Assembly: GCA_026413225.1 (NCBI GenBank)
Contig: CM048552.1
Coordinates: 28,915,501-28,979,500 of the forward strand
From: Otis tarda
Taxonomy: Eukaryota > Chordata > Aves > Otidiformes > Otididae
DNA: 64,000 nt
Direction of reading: 5' to 3'
Shown one piece after another: positions 11,644 to 23,560 of this stretch; the stretch's first letter is position 1; each line of letters begins with the position of its first letter. The translations under genes and the position numbers were made by a program. Below the pieces are notes generated by a model, which worked only from the letters and a program-made list of their open reading frames with translations, had not been told where the DNA came from and made no database searches.

Positions 11644-12451
11644 GACATAAAATTACGGGAATTTTAGTGTGTTCACTTTAAAAGAAATGGTTACATTTTA
11701 GTTTAGTGAGGAAGCCTATTACACTGTACAAATTCCTTCATTTCTCTTTTCCTTTTTCTGTGGTTTATTTCAAACATTTTAAAGTACTAATGAAAATTAT
11801 GTAAAAGTCACAATGTTGGAGTATAATTTTATTTAACATTGTTTTACATTATAAGAGCTATAAATGGGCTCCTGTAAACTTATACAAGCAGCTATTTTGA
11901 GGTCTGAGGTGTTTTGGTTTTTTTTATGATTGTAAATAAAAGTAAGATAATTTGTACTCAATTATTTTATAATCCTAACATGCTAGATGTTTTCTCTCAG
12001 AGATTATTTCAAGATATAAATGCCTGCAGGCTGTAAATTACCTTGATCGTCAGTGATCAACAAAAACAATTTAAATACTTTTCTGTGGTTTTCCAAAGTC
12101 AGCTTTACATTTTCTCAATAAATTATTTTGATTTTCAATTTAATATACTTTATTATAATAAAAGTAAAGTTTTATTGTTGTTACCACAACCAAGTAAAAT
12201 TTAAGCAATTGTGGCATGAGAGCTTTCACTGTAGAGTCTCCGGTATTGCAGTCCTGTATCTCTGACCAGTTCCATGATTTTTGCCTAATTTTGTTATGTT
12301 AGTAAAATTGATTTTTTAAAAGTTGGATTTTTTATGTAATAATGGTAAACCAATCCTGAGCTTGATCCGTTACTCTCCAGAGTCTAGATAAACTTTCAAG
12401 CACACTATTATTATGGCCTTGAAGAAGATTTGACACCTTAGGTTTTTAGGG

Positions 12452-12486
12452 TAAAAGCATACCTTTACCCTAAAGGTATGCTTTTA
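12452..12486. repeat. Perfect 16-bp inverted repeat with 3-nt loop
   Basis: The left arm TAAAAGCATACCTTTA (12452-12467), loop CCC and right arm TAAAGGTATGCTTTTA (12471-12486) pair without mismatch. The outer TTAATTAG of the right arm then starts a second inverted repeat with CTAATTAA (12484-12491 and 12506-12513). It could extrude as a cruciform or fold in RNA. No transposon ends or target duplication were recognised. Confidence 0.85.
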
Positions 12487-15400
12487 ATTAGTTTAGACCA
12501 TAAATCTAATTAAGGGAGGAGCACAAATGCTACTGTCATTTTTTCTCAGGCATTTGTCACTTGCAGCAGGGACATGAGATGTTCCAGCCCGCTCCATTTT
12601 TCCCACCTCAACATCAGTCCATTCAGAGGACTGGGAATAGGAGTGCTCCTTGTATGGTCACCCCATGCTCTCACTCCAAAACAGTGAATACTTCTCACCA
12701 GAATTATATCTTACCTCTTTGTATTACCGTTTGTGGGTAATTCTGAAAAAGAATCATATAAAATCTAGAAAAGGGTTATTTAAGTGCTCTCTCAAAACAC
12801 TGTAACATCACCAAGGTCTTGTTTTCTTTAGGAAAAAAATACAATTTACATCTGGAAATCTATGTGAAGGAGCAGTCATGGTCTATATTAATTAAATACC
12901 TCCTTCGGTCTGCCATTGTAATGGGATCAAATATGCTAAGAATTAAAAAAAAAAAACACTTCAGTTTGTGAGAACATGAAAGTTATGCAAGTCATGCTGT
13001 AGAAGCTTGGTGCCATATGTGAAGTCAGTACATAAACCCTAAATCTTCAGAAACATCTAAGTTACCAGCCATTGAATTTTCTGTTTGTAAAACTGTAACT
13101 GCAAAAGACAAAAAATGAGGGTAAGCAGAAACACAAAGCCATGCTATTTTTTCCTTTATAATATCAAAAATTAACTCTGTCTTGTGATATCCACAGCTTC
13201 TAATACCTTGTCACACTTTAAATTCTTCCCCTTTGTGAGATCTGTTATGGAACGAGAAGTGGTGAATAGCACCAACAAGCTCCCATGACAAAGGAGTCAG
13301 TATAATACTTTTTAAAATAAAGCAGAAGATATTTGATCTCATTTTCTCAACGTAAATGAGTGAACTTGGGAACAGTGGGGTGACTTTGGCCTCACATTGA
13401 TGCAAACAGAATCGGAATCTTGACCCATGGATACAGCACTCTAAAATATTGCATTAATTTGCTCTGCAGTTTGTAGGGAAATACAAAATTTGAGAATTTG
13501 GTAAAATAAAGTGAAGGTTTTAGAAATACACAACAGATTTCTGTACATATACATTAATGTTTGTCTAAGTATCTGTCTAGACATTTGTAGTTAACTACAC
13601 TCACAAAGTGCATGCGTAAAGGATATGCTACGGTAGACCATGAGATTATCATTTATCCTCATTTGTGAAGGTGGATGCCTAGAACTCATGAATGGAAAAA
13701 GATATATTATAAAGTGTTTAATCCTAATCAATATTTATTAAAGGAGACAAAGTAAGAGTAAGGCAAACCTATAGTACTTTAGAAAAAAAGCTACAAGCTG
13801 GATTTCTTATCTTGCAATAGTTAATGAAGTTCTATGATTTATTTTAACCCTGAAGTGGGTTTTAAAAAACCCTAATTATATTAATGTACTAAAAGAAATA
13901 CAATTGTCACTTAGTTTCATTAAGCATGACAGGTGACAGTTCCAAAGATAAATGCTGAAACTTGTGAAAATTGCAAGTTCAGGTTGAAGTGACAGTAATA
14001 TGGTAGCAATGGGATGGAATTGTGCTGCTTACTACATTCATCAATACTACAATTTATTTTTAATCTACGAAGAATGTTTAATTTCATTAATTTATGAGTA
14101 GGTTCTTTCTACTTAAGTCTTCCTTTTGGTCTTTGGATTTTGATTTAGTTTTAAAACATTCTGGCTATTTATAAATCCACAGGCAATCTCATAAAATATC
14201 ACTGTTGGGAAGGAATCAGTTTTCTGCATGCCATGTGCAATTTGGGAGATTGATAATATAACTAAATCAATTAAAGGGGACATGGCTCTATTAAGACTGG
14301 AAAAGTTGTACTATTGTCAGCTGTGCTATACTGTGTGCAAAATCAGAAAATTAAAATTTGCTCAGTTTATGACATCTCACTTATCTTTGCAAACCACAAG
14401 CTACACCCTAGCTTTTTTATTTCCAGCTGTGAACACATACACTACTGTACCAAGTCAGTGTTATACTGAGAGGATCGTACCATAAAATATTTTCATTACA
14501 ACTTTATGATTCAAAACACAAAACACACACACTCTCCTTGCTGCCGTGCACAGACGGAGTTTGCTTATGTTGTACTTTGTGATAGCCCACATAGTTGATT
14601 TTTAGGACTTTGGGACAAGCAAGCAGTTAAAAACTCTCATTTTTAATACAGTTAATGAACAGTGGTAAGGTCTGTGTACAGTAGATGTTTATGGTCAACT
14701 ATTGTCAAAATGCTTGCAGCACCTAGAATAAGCACGTATCTTCTTTATGGTTAAATAATGTATATACAGTAATTGATATGTAAATTTAAACTTCAAAAAT
14801 GGCAATAATGAAACCATTTAAGCAATCTCCTTCACAGTACTGTGAAATCAATACGTGAAGGGTTTCTGGAGCAAACCTTCGGCTCTGGTTCGGGATACAA
14901 AACCCTTTGCAAGTGAAAATACAGGCAGTCCTGAGTATCAGGCAGTACTGAAAAGTACCCCTGTCAACAGGTCTAAGCGTGTCTTTGACCCCATTAGGGA
15001 CAAGAAATAATGCAAACATTGTCATGTCGAATGTAAGTAAATATATTATGTCAGGTGTAAATGACCGTGAACCTCTTGGTAGCTTTCTTTGCTAATATCA
15101 TGTGTTTCTACTCTCTGCATGTTGTATAAGTGTTAAGTTGTGGACTTGCAACTTATGTTGCTCTTTACACCTCCTGTACATCTGGCTCATTATTCTCATG
15201 ACCTACCAAAATTCACACATAAATTGGTAATGTCTCTTAAACTTATTAATCCAGTTTGATTAAGAGACAATGTTCATCGTGGAGGAGTATATGAGACAAT
15301 TCATAGCTTTTGAAGGTGATTAAATGCTGAAGTGGAGCCAAGACATTCGATATTCACAAGAGCTATTTATTGCTGGAATATTCCAGCGACATGAACATTT

Positions 15401-16675
15401 TCCCCATCAGGCAGTAAAAGAAGCACATTTAACAAACAATATTAAGAAGACAGATTTTTTCTAGGTAAATGAAGGTTTGAAATTCTGTGATGTAAGTTCA
15501 GTGGAGAACCCCTACTTGTGTCCCATGAAGGGCAGGTATAGGTAAAGAATAGGTAGAATTCAGAAAGAATATATTCCTCTCCCTAAGAGCAGGACTGAGT
15601 ACAAATAATTGCATGAGGGAGTTACCTGTGTAGAAACGGAGGGCTGAGACTGGAGCGTGAACATACGTTATTTGAGTTAAGATTTATGACTCGCTTTTGT
15701 ATTGCTACTGTAAATGAGTAACAATTATCATCTGCCAAACTGGCCTGTTAGCACATGTTGGAAACAAGTCCAAAGCGGCTGCAATTCTCCGGTCTCATGG
15801 GAACAGGCCTGTTTCATTTATACCTCCAAAAATATAAATGAAGTAAGGAATGACGCCTTAGGAAGAGGCCACTACGGAATTAAGAGAAGGGAGGTTCTGG
15901 TGGAAAACCCTCATAAGAGCTTGGAGAGGAAGTTGGAGTTGAGGGTTTGGGGGATTTTTTTGATCTTTGTTTTTAGTTAATGCCGTGAGTCACAAGTAAA
16001 AGGCCAATGCAGGGATACTACTCCATATTTATTTAGACAGTGAATACCAAGAGACTCAAATCATTCACAGATCCCATACAGTAGTCTGCTATACACAAAA
16101 TAGCAATGTTTGGTTATTTCATTTTTTTTACAAAGAAGGCGTTACTGGTGCTCGTGTAAAAATGAGGTAATGTCTTCTGCAGCTGAACTACTAAACCCAA
16201 GAACGTTAGGCTGTAATCTGGTGACTTCCAGAACTGGGGCAACCAATCTGTACACACCCAGTGACATTTCTGATCATCATTCTCCTTCATCCTGTTCCTT
16301 TGAACTCATATGTGTCAGGCTAAAGCTCTATAAAATTCAATCCTCTTTTCATTTAGTGGAAATGAAGAAGGAAGGTGGAAAGAAGATGCTGGAAAATCAC
16401 ACAAGCAGGTTTGGAGAGTCCGTCCAAGTAGACACCACAGAAAGCAGGTAACACTGCTTGCAGTGGCAAGCTGGCACTTCCTTAACTGCTAGTACGAAAA
16501 GAAATAGAACATGTTTGCCCTTCTCACTGACCGTTATGGAGAAAAATAAAAGAAGGCCTGATTTGCCGCAACAGTTTTCTGTCCTCTGTTTTCTGACTTT
16601 CTCACTTCATATCCACTAGGAATGATTCAAAGATAAAAGGCACAAAATCCAAATTTCTGAACATACCTAATAGTC

Positions 16676-16705
16676 TTTTTTAACAGCATCTTTTTTAACA
16701 GCATC
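16676..16705. repeat. Perfect tandem duplication of 15 bp
   Basis: TTTTTTAACAGCATC occurs twice, directly abutting. It is most likely a recent replication-slippage duplication. It adds five residues to a chance minus-strand frame. Confidence 0.85.
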
Positions 16706-18202
16706 CAGCAAGGACTGGAGATGGACTGTTACTGCACAGCAAAATACATGAGTACTTTTATTTACGGTTGCTACATGTCTAATTTCAATGTCTAGTTTCT
16801 TCTCCCTAGGTAATTTCAGAAGGGAGAGAGGAAGGAGGTAGGAAGACAGAGGAACACAGCGTTGCAGGGAGGCACTGATTTTCACTCTGCTTTCCTCACA
16901 GATACTCTATGACTCTATAACATGGTCTCACATGGTGAGAGGGCAGAACTGAGGAGCTGCCGTGTTGAGTCACTCTGGAGACTCTCCCAGAGCAGTCTGT
17001 CTCAGAGAGCAGACAACACCAGGTATTTCAGGGAAAAGTGCAAGAAGTCAGTAGTAAAAGTGTGAAATAATTCCTTCACATCTACACATGGTGAGATTTT
17101 ATACTAGTTTGCAAAAAGCTGCTTTTTCTTTACCTCAGACATCAGGCTTTGTCCATACAAGAGACTGTCCCAATGCTTCAATGGTTGTTACTGTTCAATC
17201 ATTACATTCTGTTCTTTACAAAGAAATATATAAAATCTCACTCTAATGTGGTGAGAGATTACATTTTTTTCTCTAAAAATCACTCAAGCCTCAAAATGAA
17301 TAGGGTCTCAGTGCGTCTAATTCTGAGTCCCAGCTGTGTTTCTATAAACACACAATTTCTTCTGCATCTACCATTGTTTTGTTTTGGTTTTTTTCAAATG
17401 CAGAAAACCTCAACTGTTTTCTAAAATCTGCCACAAACTTTCACTGCATCTACAAGCAAAACACTTAATCTTTGCATGCCTTCTTTTTACTATCTAGGAA
17501 TAAGGATGGCAGTATTTGCTTCCTAGGAAGGATATATTTGCCTGAGATCATGGGATGGCAGGTACCAATGAATTCCGAGCAGTAATTATTTGTTTCAAAT
17601 CTCAAGACAAGAATTTGGGAAATCAGCAAATACACCTGTTAGTCATCTTCCACAGTTCTGTGTCAGGAGGCTCCATTACCAGATTTTCAGTCTTGCCCGA
17701 CTATCAGCGTCAAGTTTAGCCTATCTCACCTGTGGTATTGTTGACAGAGATGGCTTTACCCAGTTTCGCTTCCCTCAGGCAGTCAGAAAGGATGTGATGA
17801 CAAAATAAGAGCTACCACCAAGATAGCAGGGTAGTTATCTCTGACAGCATAGTGGGCCACAGTTTCAGAACAATTCCACAACACTATTTAGAAGTTGACT
17901 GGCTTCTCATTAAGGACATAACAAATCAGTTTGTTCATTCTTGGGATGATAATGCTGTTTCACTGAAGTATAACTGAGTTCCTTTTACATTTTCTGTGTG
18001 CAGCAAAGAACCCATAACAATACTGTTGAGCCTTCTGAAATGAATACCTCTTGAAGCACTAAGTCTGTTAAAGGAAAAAAATGGTTTCTGAGCACCAGGG
18101 CTATGTGTTTAAGAATTTGAAGTTTCTTAATGCCTAAAACCTGGAAAAAAAAGTCCAGAAAGGACACCCAATTAGAAAGATATTGACTCATTCTGACAAA
18201 GA

Positions 18203-18233
18203 GGGGAGGGAGGGCGAAAGGGAGGAAGGAGGG
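18203..18233 (+). other. Purine tract with G-quadruplex pattern
   Basis: The run GGGGAGGGAGGGCGAAAGGG, followed by further GGA and GGGA units, meets the G3+ four-run rule with loops of one, one and five bases. No gene is near it. Confidence 0.6.
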
Positions 18234-19557
18234 AAGAGATCAAGGCTCACAACAAAAGACCTATTCATTTGTAACAGCTTGGCTGTGGAACCATTCCAGC
18301 ATGCTTAAAAATACTTTATCCATTAGTTGGGAACTCTTTTCTAAATGACAGCTTGCTGCCCACATCTGACCACAACCAGCTCCCTTTTCATATTGGACGT
18401 AGCAAAGTTCACATTGTCAAAAGCAGTCTGCCACCTCTTCTGGACGTTGGAGGGGGGTGAGGCAGAGTGAAGCAGAGGTGCCCTGTGGGAAGCAAAAATC
18501 CCTGACCTCCAGCATATAGAGAGGGGAAGTACAATGCTGTTCAGTGCCTCCCAGGCTATTTTAAGAAAAGAGGACAAACGAACACAACATTTAACTAGAG
18601 TTCTCCTCACACAAAAAACAGGAAGATAATTTTAGGTTAACCAAGTTATTAAAAATAAAGTAATTTAATGCCTCAGTATATAAGCTCCACAGTAGTCTTT
18701 GCAATTTTATATGAGGCTGCTTTATGTTAACTCTGATTGCACACCTGAATAAAATCATCAAACATTTAGCACCGGTGTTCTTACATATTAGCCAACAGAT
18801 AAACATTTTAAATTACAAATACTCTGTATTTGTTGAATAGCAAGATTTTTAAAATCAAATGATTCTCCCCTAGGAACAGTCCCTCCTCAGTTATAAAGTA
18901 GTATAGCTGGAACTATTAATATTTTATGCTAGGGACTGTGGATAGAACTTCATATAAAAGCTTTTCTTTATCTGAAATGTGATTGTTGCTGTAAAGTTGG
19001 CGTTATCTACCTTTTCCCCATATTTTGTCACATAGGCTTTCAGAGCTTAGTTTGAGGAAAATTAATGTCTGGTTTAATGTGTGTTTATTTCTCTTGACAC
19101 ATGCGTTGCATCCTTATGTTAGTTTGCTTTGAGGCTCTGGAGAAGATGCTGGGAGAATATCGTGCAGTTGATCTGCTCATCAAAGTATCAGCTTTTCTAA
19201 ACGTGTCAGTCAGCTACAGCAAGAAGTACTCTATATTACAATATATGCTATCTGATTCACCTTCTTACAGGGATCATCTTTGTAACCTTTTCTCATGTGG
19301 ATATTCTTAATAACACCAGCTGTATGTAAATGCAAAAAGACTACATCTGTATCTACAGCATCTGTTTAAAGTAGAAATGCAGTGAGCAAATGCTTAAGTT
19401 CTTAAAACAAAGTATTCAATAATTTATATTTGGAGTTTAGATATAGAGCAACGAGATTTGTAAGAATTCCTTGCTTTCTTTTCTTAGTTTAGTTGGTTAC
19501 TTTCAAGCTAAGATGGGGAAGCAATGATGAAAATGGGCATTATAAATAAATATTCAT

Positions 19558-19650
19558 ATAGAATCATAGAATGGTTAGGGAAGGGACCTTTAAAGGTCAT
19601 CTATTCCAACCTCCCTACAAGGAGCAGGGACTTCTTCAACTACATATGTC
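19558..19650 (-). mobile_element. CR1 LINE 3'-end fragment
   Basis: The plus strand shows the reverse complement of a CR1 tail: ATAGAATCATAGAATGG, then a diverged version of the standard 'GGACCTTTAAAGGTCATCT...CCAACC' tail. Only about 90 bp remain. The inferred 3' terminus is at 19558 and the 5' end is truncated or too diverged to follow beyond about 19650. Confidence 0.9.
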
Positions 19651-21045
19651 CAGTTGCACACAAACATGGTTTTATTGTACAAAATGCAATGAATGCACAA
19701 TAGCTGCCTTTTTAACTTCCTGAGACATGATAGCTCTTAACCGAGGTTTGCAGGTAGCTTGAAATATTTATGAATAATACAATACAGATTCTAAAATATA
19801 ATCTCCTTTTATGAATAGTGGCACATTGTAATCTAGCTCTGCAGAAGGCCTAAGAAAAATGGCTGGGCAAGATCAAACATTTGTTTACATCTCACCTCCA
19901 GCAAAATATAATTTTACTTTGGCTGACCTTTAAGTAGACGTAACGATTATGTAACAAAGTAAACCACAAGCCAAATAGAGAAAGAGAGACCACAGGTCAC
20001 ACAATCCAGAACGCACAAGAAAATAAATCTAGTTCTGGTTTTATCACGAGAAATGCTATCTAAGTTTTATGTGCAATGCCAGACTTGTAAATGTTTCTAA
20101 TTTAGTGAGGAAATGTATCCAGATTTTAATAGCTCATTTCATTTTCTAGGCTACATCAAAGAGCAAGACAACCTCAACGCAATACGAGGAATGAAAAGAG
20201 TTCCTGAATTCTGAGCCCAGCAGCAGGGTAATTTCAGAAGCCTTCCTGTCATTGCCTGGCTCCTGTCTTCTGACAAGTTGGTGGTTTTTTTTTATCTAAG
20301 GGCAACATTTAGTTGCTGTGTAGGAACACTGTGAATATTAATTCATTTGCGTGCCATGTGAAATATGAAATGTGCTGGGAAACAGATCAAGTGCAAAGGG
20401 CAGTGATGGTGCTGCTAGCACGCGGTTCAGGAGAGAGTGCCTGGTTGGCTCTGTTGACTGTAACCTCCTTGCTCTGTCCCTCCTCAGAGAACATAGCAGA
20501 GCAGAAAGGAAGGGGTCTCAGGTCTTCTCTTTCCTATCCACGGCGGGAAATGCTCTGTGGCCCTCAGCCCAAGCCGGGGCAGACTGTTTCCATGTCCTTA
20601 CAGGAGGTCAGGTGTTGAGCCTTGCATAAACTCTCATTGACGCCTGGGCTTCTCTGCCAAAAATACTTGTAGCTGGGGCTGGAGCTTAGCATATGTGCAG
20701 AGTTGATAATGAGACAAACCTGACCCTCAAGCAAAACAGAGGATGATTAGCTTGGCTACATAGGTGCAACCCATATATCATGTTCCACTTGATTATTGAA
20801 TTCTAATTTGTGAGGCTAGTGGGGTCCTTGAAACCAAAAAAAAGGCTTAGAAATCCCTGCCTCCTCAAATGTGAGCAGTCTAAAGCAAGAACTTAGCACA
20901 GAAAAAGGTAATTATTAATAGCAATACAATATTTTTACAATGCATCTCTCAAAACCAAAATGTCACTATTTTTCATGTAGCAATGTCTTGTGCTTCAGCC
21001 TTAGCATGAAAATTGAAGTATATTTGCATATCTTAATAACATAAT
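19651..21045. other. Noncoding stretch between two CR1 fragments
   Basis: No gene was recognised. A GC-richer patch at about 20390-20600 carries overlapping plus-strand frames (101 and 85 codons) without a recognisable family. The rest is AT-rich. Confidence 0.45.
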
Positions 21046-21366
21046 GTCATAGAATCATAGAATAGTTAGGGTTGGAAAGGACCTTCAGAGGTCATCTAGT
21101 CCAACCCCCCCCGCAAGGACCAGGGACATCCCCCACTAGATCAGGTTGCTCAGAGCCTCATCCAACCTGGCCTTGAACATTTCCAGGGATGGAGCATCCA
21201 CCACCTCTCTGGGTAACCTGTTCCAGGTTGCCTGTTCCTGAATGGCAAGAGGGTTCTACAACCCTCATTGTAAAAAAAAAATTTTCCTAATATCTAGTCT
21301 AAATCTACCTCCCTCTATTTTGAAACTGTTACCCCTAGTCCTGTCACAAGAGGCCCTACTGACACT
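21046..21366 (-). mobile_element. CR1 LINE 3'-end fragment, about 320 bp
   Basis: The plus strand shows the reverse complement of the CR1 3' region: CATAGAATCATAGAATAG, GGTTGGAAAGGACCTTCAGA, GGTCATCTAGTCCAACCCC, then antisense to HWNRLPREVVDAPSLETFKA and upstream coding remains. The element ends 5' at about 21366, near the sequence equivalent to 2115 in the copy at 1803-2411. It is clearly younger than the relic just to its right. Confidence 0.95.
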
Positions 21367-21859
21367 TAAATAAACTTGTCTACAAAGAAAACTGTACCAA
21401 ATACAGCATGAAGCAGAATTAAGCACTTGTTAATTCTGTTTATAGGGATATATAATAAAAGGAATGTTTGTTTAATGAAATATAGAAAATAAGTAGAGGA
21501 CATCATAGGCCATTCATATCTGTACTAGGTAAGATCAAGTTCAAAGTAGCTCATTATCTTCTCTCTAACGTTAGCGAGCAGCAGATGCCTATGCAAGAAC
21601 AATTCTATGCCTTGAGTCTGCTCTTCCAGACCACACATATTTGCAGTTCTGAACTAGCTAAACTAGATAATTCTTCTTACTCGGTAGCCTTTTTGAGTAG
21701 TTCATGGATTTTTTTACCAATTCTTTTTCAAGCTTCTATCAGCTTTTAACACCACAAAGGTCCTGTAGTAACTTAATTATGTGAAGGTTTTTTTTTTTGT
21801 TTTGAACTTGCCATATTCTAAGTTCATCTGATAGCTACTTTTTCCCTCTAGAAGAGACA

Positions 21860-23560
21860 GTGCACAATCCTTCCATTTTTAACTCCTTTATAACCTTGAT
21901 GATTTTATAAACTGCTGTTACATCCCTCTTCACTTGTCTTTTTTTTTTTTTGTAGCCTGAAGAATCTTAAGATGTTTAATAAAAATAATGTTGAAACTGT
22001 TTCATACTTCTGCTCATCCTTGTTATCTTCTCTGCATCTTTCTGACTTGGGGAGGGAGGGGATAAGAGTGAACCAAAAGTATATATAGTGTTCAAGATGA
22101 GGGCACACTGTGAAGTTAAAGAGAGGTGAAATGGTATTTTCTGTTTTGAGGTGACATTTTCATAGCACTGTTTTCTCTGCAATTATTCCCTATTTATAAC
22201 TTGAAGATCTCATTCCTGAGTGACAGCTTGTGTACGTTAAGTTAGATTTGTATATAATTAAAGCTGAGGTTATTTTTCCCCATGGACATCACTTAACATT
22301 TATTTACATTTCATTTCACTTGCTTTTTTGTTACCAAGTATTATGTTATCCAACTCTTCTCAGTTAGTCTTCATCCTTCTTGTCCTGAATGACTTTGTAA
22401 TACCAGCAAACTTTATCATCTCACTTTCCACCCACTTTGCCACCTTATTTTCTACTATATTAAAGAGCACAGGTCTAGCACACAATTTTGTAGATCTCTG
22501 CTAGAGTAGCCTTCTAGTTTCTCCTTCTCAACTGAGAAAACTGACTATATAAATTTATTTTTTTTCTTCATTTTGAGCAGTTATTCATCCATTCAAAAAC
22601 ATTCCCTCTTACTCAATGGCAGTGTAGTCTGTTTTACGGGTCCTTGACAAGGAACACTGTAAAAAGCTTTTTGGAATTGCAAGATGACTTTGGCAGCTGG
22701 ATTGCTTTTGTCTGTGTGATTGCTGACTCCTCCAGTGAGCTATACACAATTTTTTAGATGTAACTTTGCTTTACAAAAGCCACACGACTTCCCCTCACAC
22801 CATATATCATATTTATTCACATCTACTAATTCTGTTCTTCTATTTTGTTCATATTTGCTCCATTCAGATGGGAACAAGTATTTTCTTTGATCTTCCTTGT
22901 AATTTTTTTTTTTTTTAAATCAGCATCACATGTGCACCCTTCGTTCCTTAAGTATCAAAGCAGTTTAAAGCAAAAGATTACATGCTGTAGTAAATAATTT
23001 GGCATCCTCATACCTAAATTACACTAAAGTTCTTGATTTCATACATGCTAAGTTATCTTTTAATTTTGTAAGTTCTTTCCATGAATTCTTTTGTTGAAAC
23101 ATGCTTTGATGTCAGAGCCTGTTTTTCAAGGGCTTCTGACATGGGATCCAAGTTTCTCCACAGCTAACACGTATACAGAAAAATGCTTGTAGTTTCAGCT
23201 TTATCTTCCCTAAATCTTTTTTTTTTTTTTTTTTTTTTGCATACCTTGATTATCTAATGTCTCTACAAACTCTTGTTCCCTTCTTGTAAGTGTCTTGTTC
23301 TTCAAGTGTTTGGAAAAAAAAATCTCTTCATATATCTTTTGCAATATTTTCCTTAATTTGTATTTTTCCCTTTTGGCTACCCTTTCCAATTTTTTTCTTT
23401 AAGAAATTTCTTCATTCTGATGTAGTTCCCCTTTTCAAAATTAATGGTATTTTTGGCTTTGTTTTTCTGGCAGTGATTTTAAAATTAAGTACATCATGGC
23501 CATTCTATTATTATAAGCTTTCTTATGAAGCCCCAAATATTAAACCAAATACAACAGGCA
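21860..23560 (-). mobile_element. Ancient, heavily decayed CR1/L3-like LINE relic
   Basis: Read on the minus strand, this 1.7-kb tract follows the order of an old amniote CR1/L3-type ORF2 from the region before the reverse transcriptase to its 3' half. Diagnostic plus-strand islands, recognised from family knowledge, are AGCAAACTTTATCATCTCAC (22405-22424, usual 'tcatctgcaaactttg'), AGCTTTTTGGAATTGC (22665-22680), TTACAAAAGCCACACGACTT (22771-22790) and TGTAGTTCCCCTTTTCAAAA (23421-23440). Frames are destroyed by stops and indels, and poly-T runs interrupt it (21940-21951, 22903-22916, 23217-23238). It is far more diverged than the young CR1 at 21046-21366, so it probably predates the avian radiation. 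The exact subfamily is not determined. Confidence 0.7.
23217..23238 (+). repeat. Poly-T run of about 22
   Basis: An uninterrupted T tract inside the decayed LINE. It could be the A-tail of a minus-strand retro-insertion, but no body was recognised next to it, so slippage is as likely. Confidence 0.7.

Larger units (their letters stand above)
7100..19557. other. 12.4-kb AT-rich noncoding stretch
   Basis: No exon, RNA gene or young transposon was recognised. The short frames are AT-driven; the longest are 107 codons at 8689-9012 on minus and 113 codons at 16110-16451 on plus, neither with a recognisable family. The features listed separately are the GA/GT microsatellite at 11.6 kb, the inverted repeat at 12.45 kb, the 15-bp tandem duplication at 16.68 kb and the purine tract at 18.2 kb. 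A degenerate duplication lies at 10.1-10.33 kb. Confidence 0.5.

Noticed and set aside
16110-16451. 113-codon plus-strand ORF ending at a CAG|GTAACA-like site
   Set aside because: No acceptor of quality, no recognisable protein, and the stop overlaps the putative donor. Not enough to call an exon.
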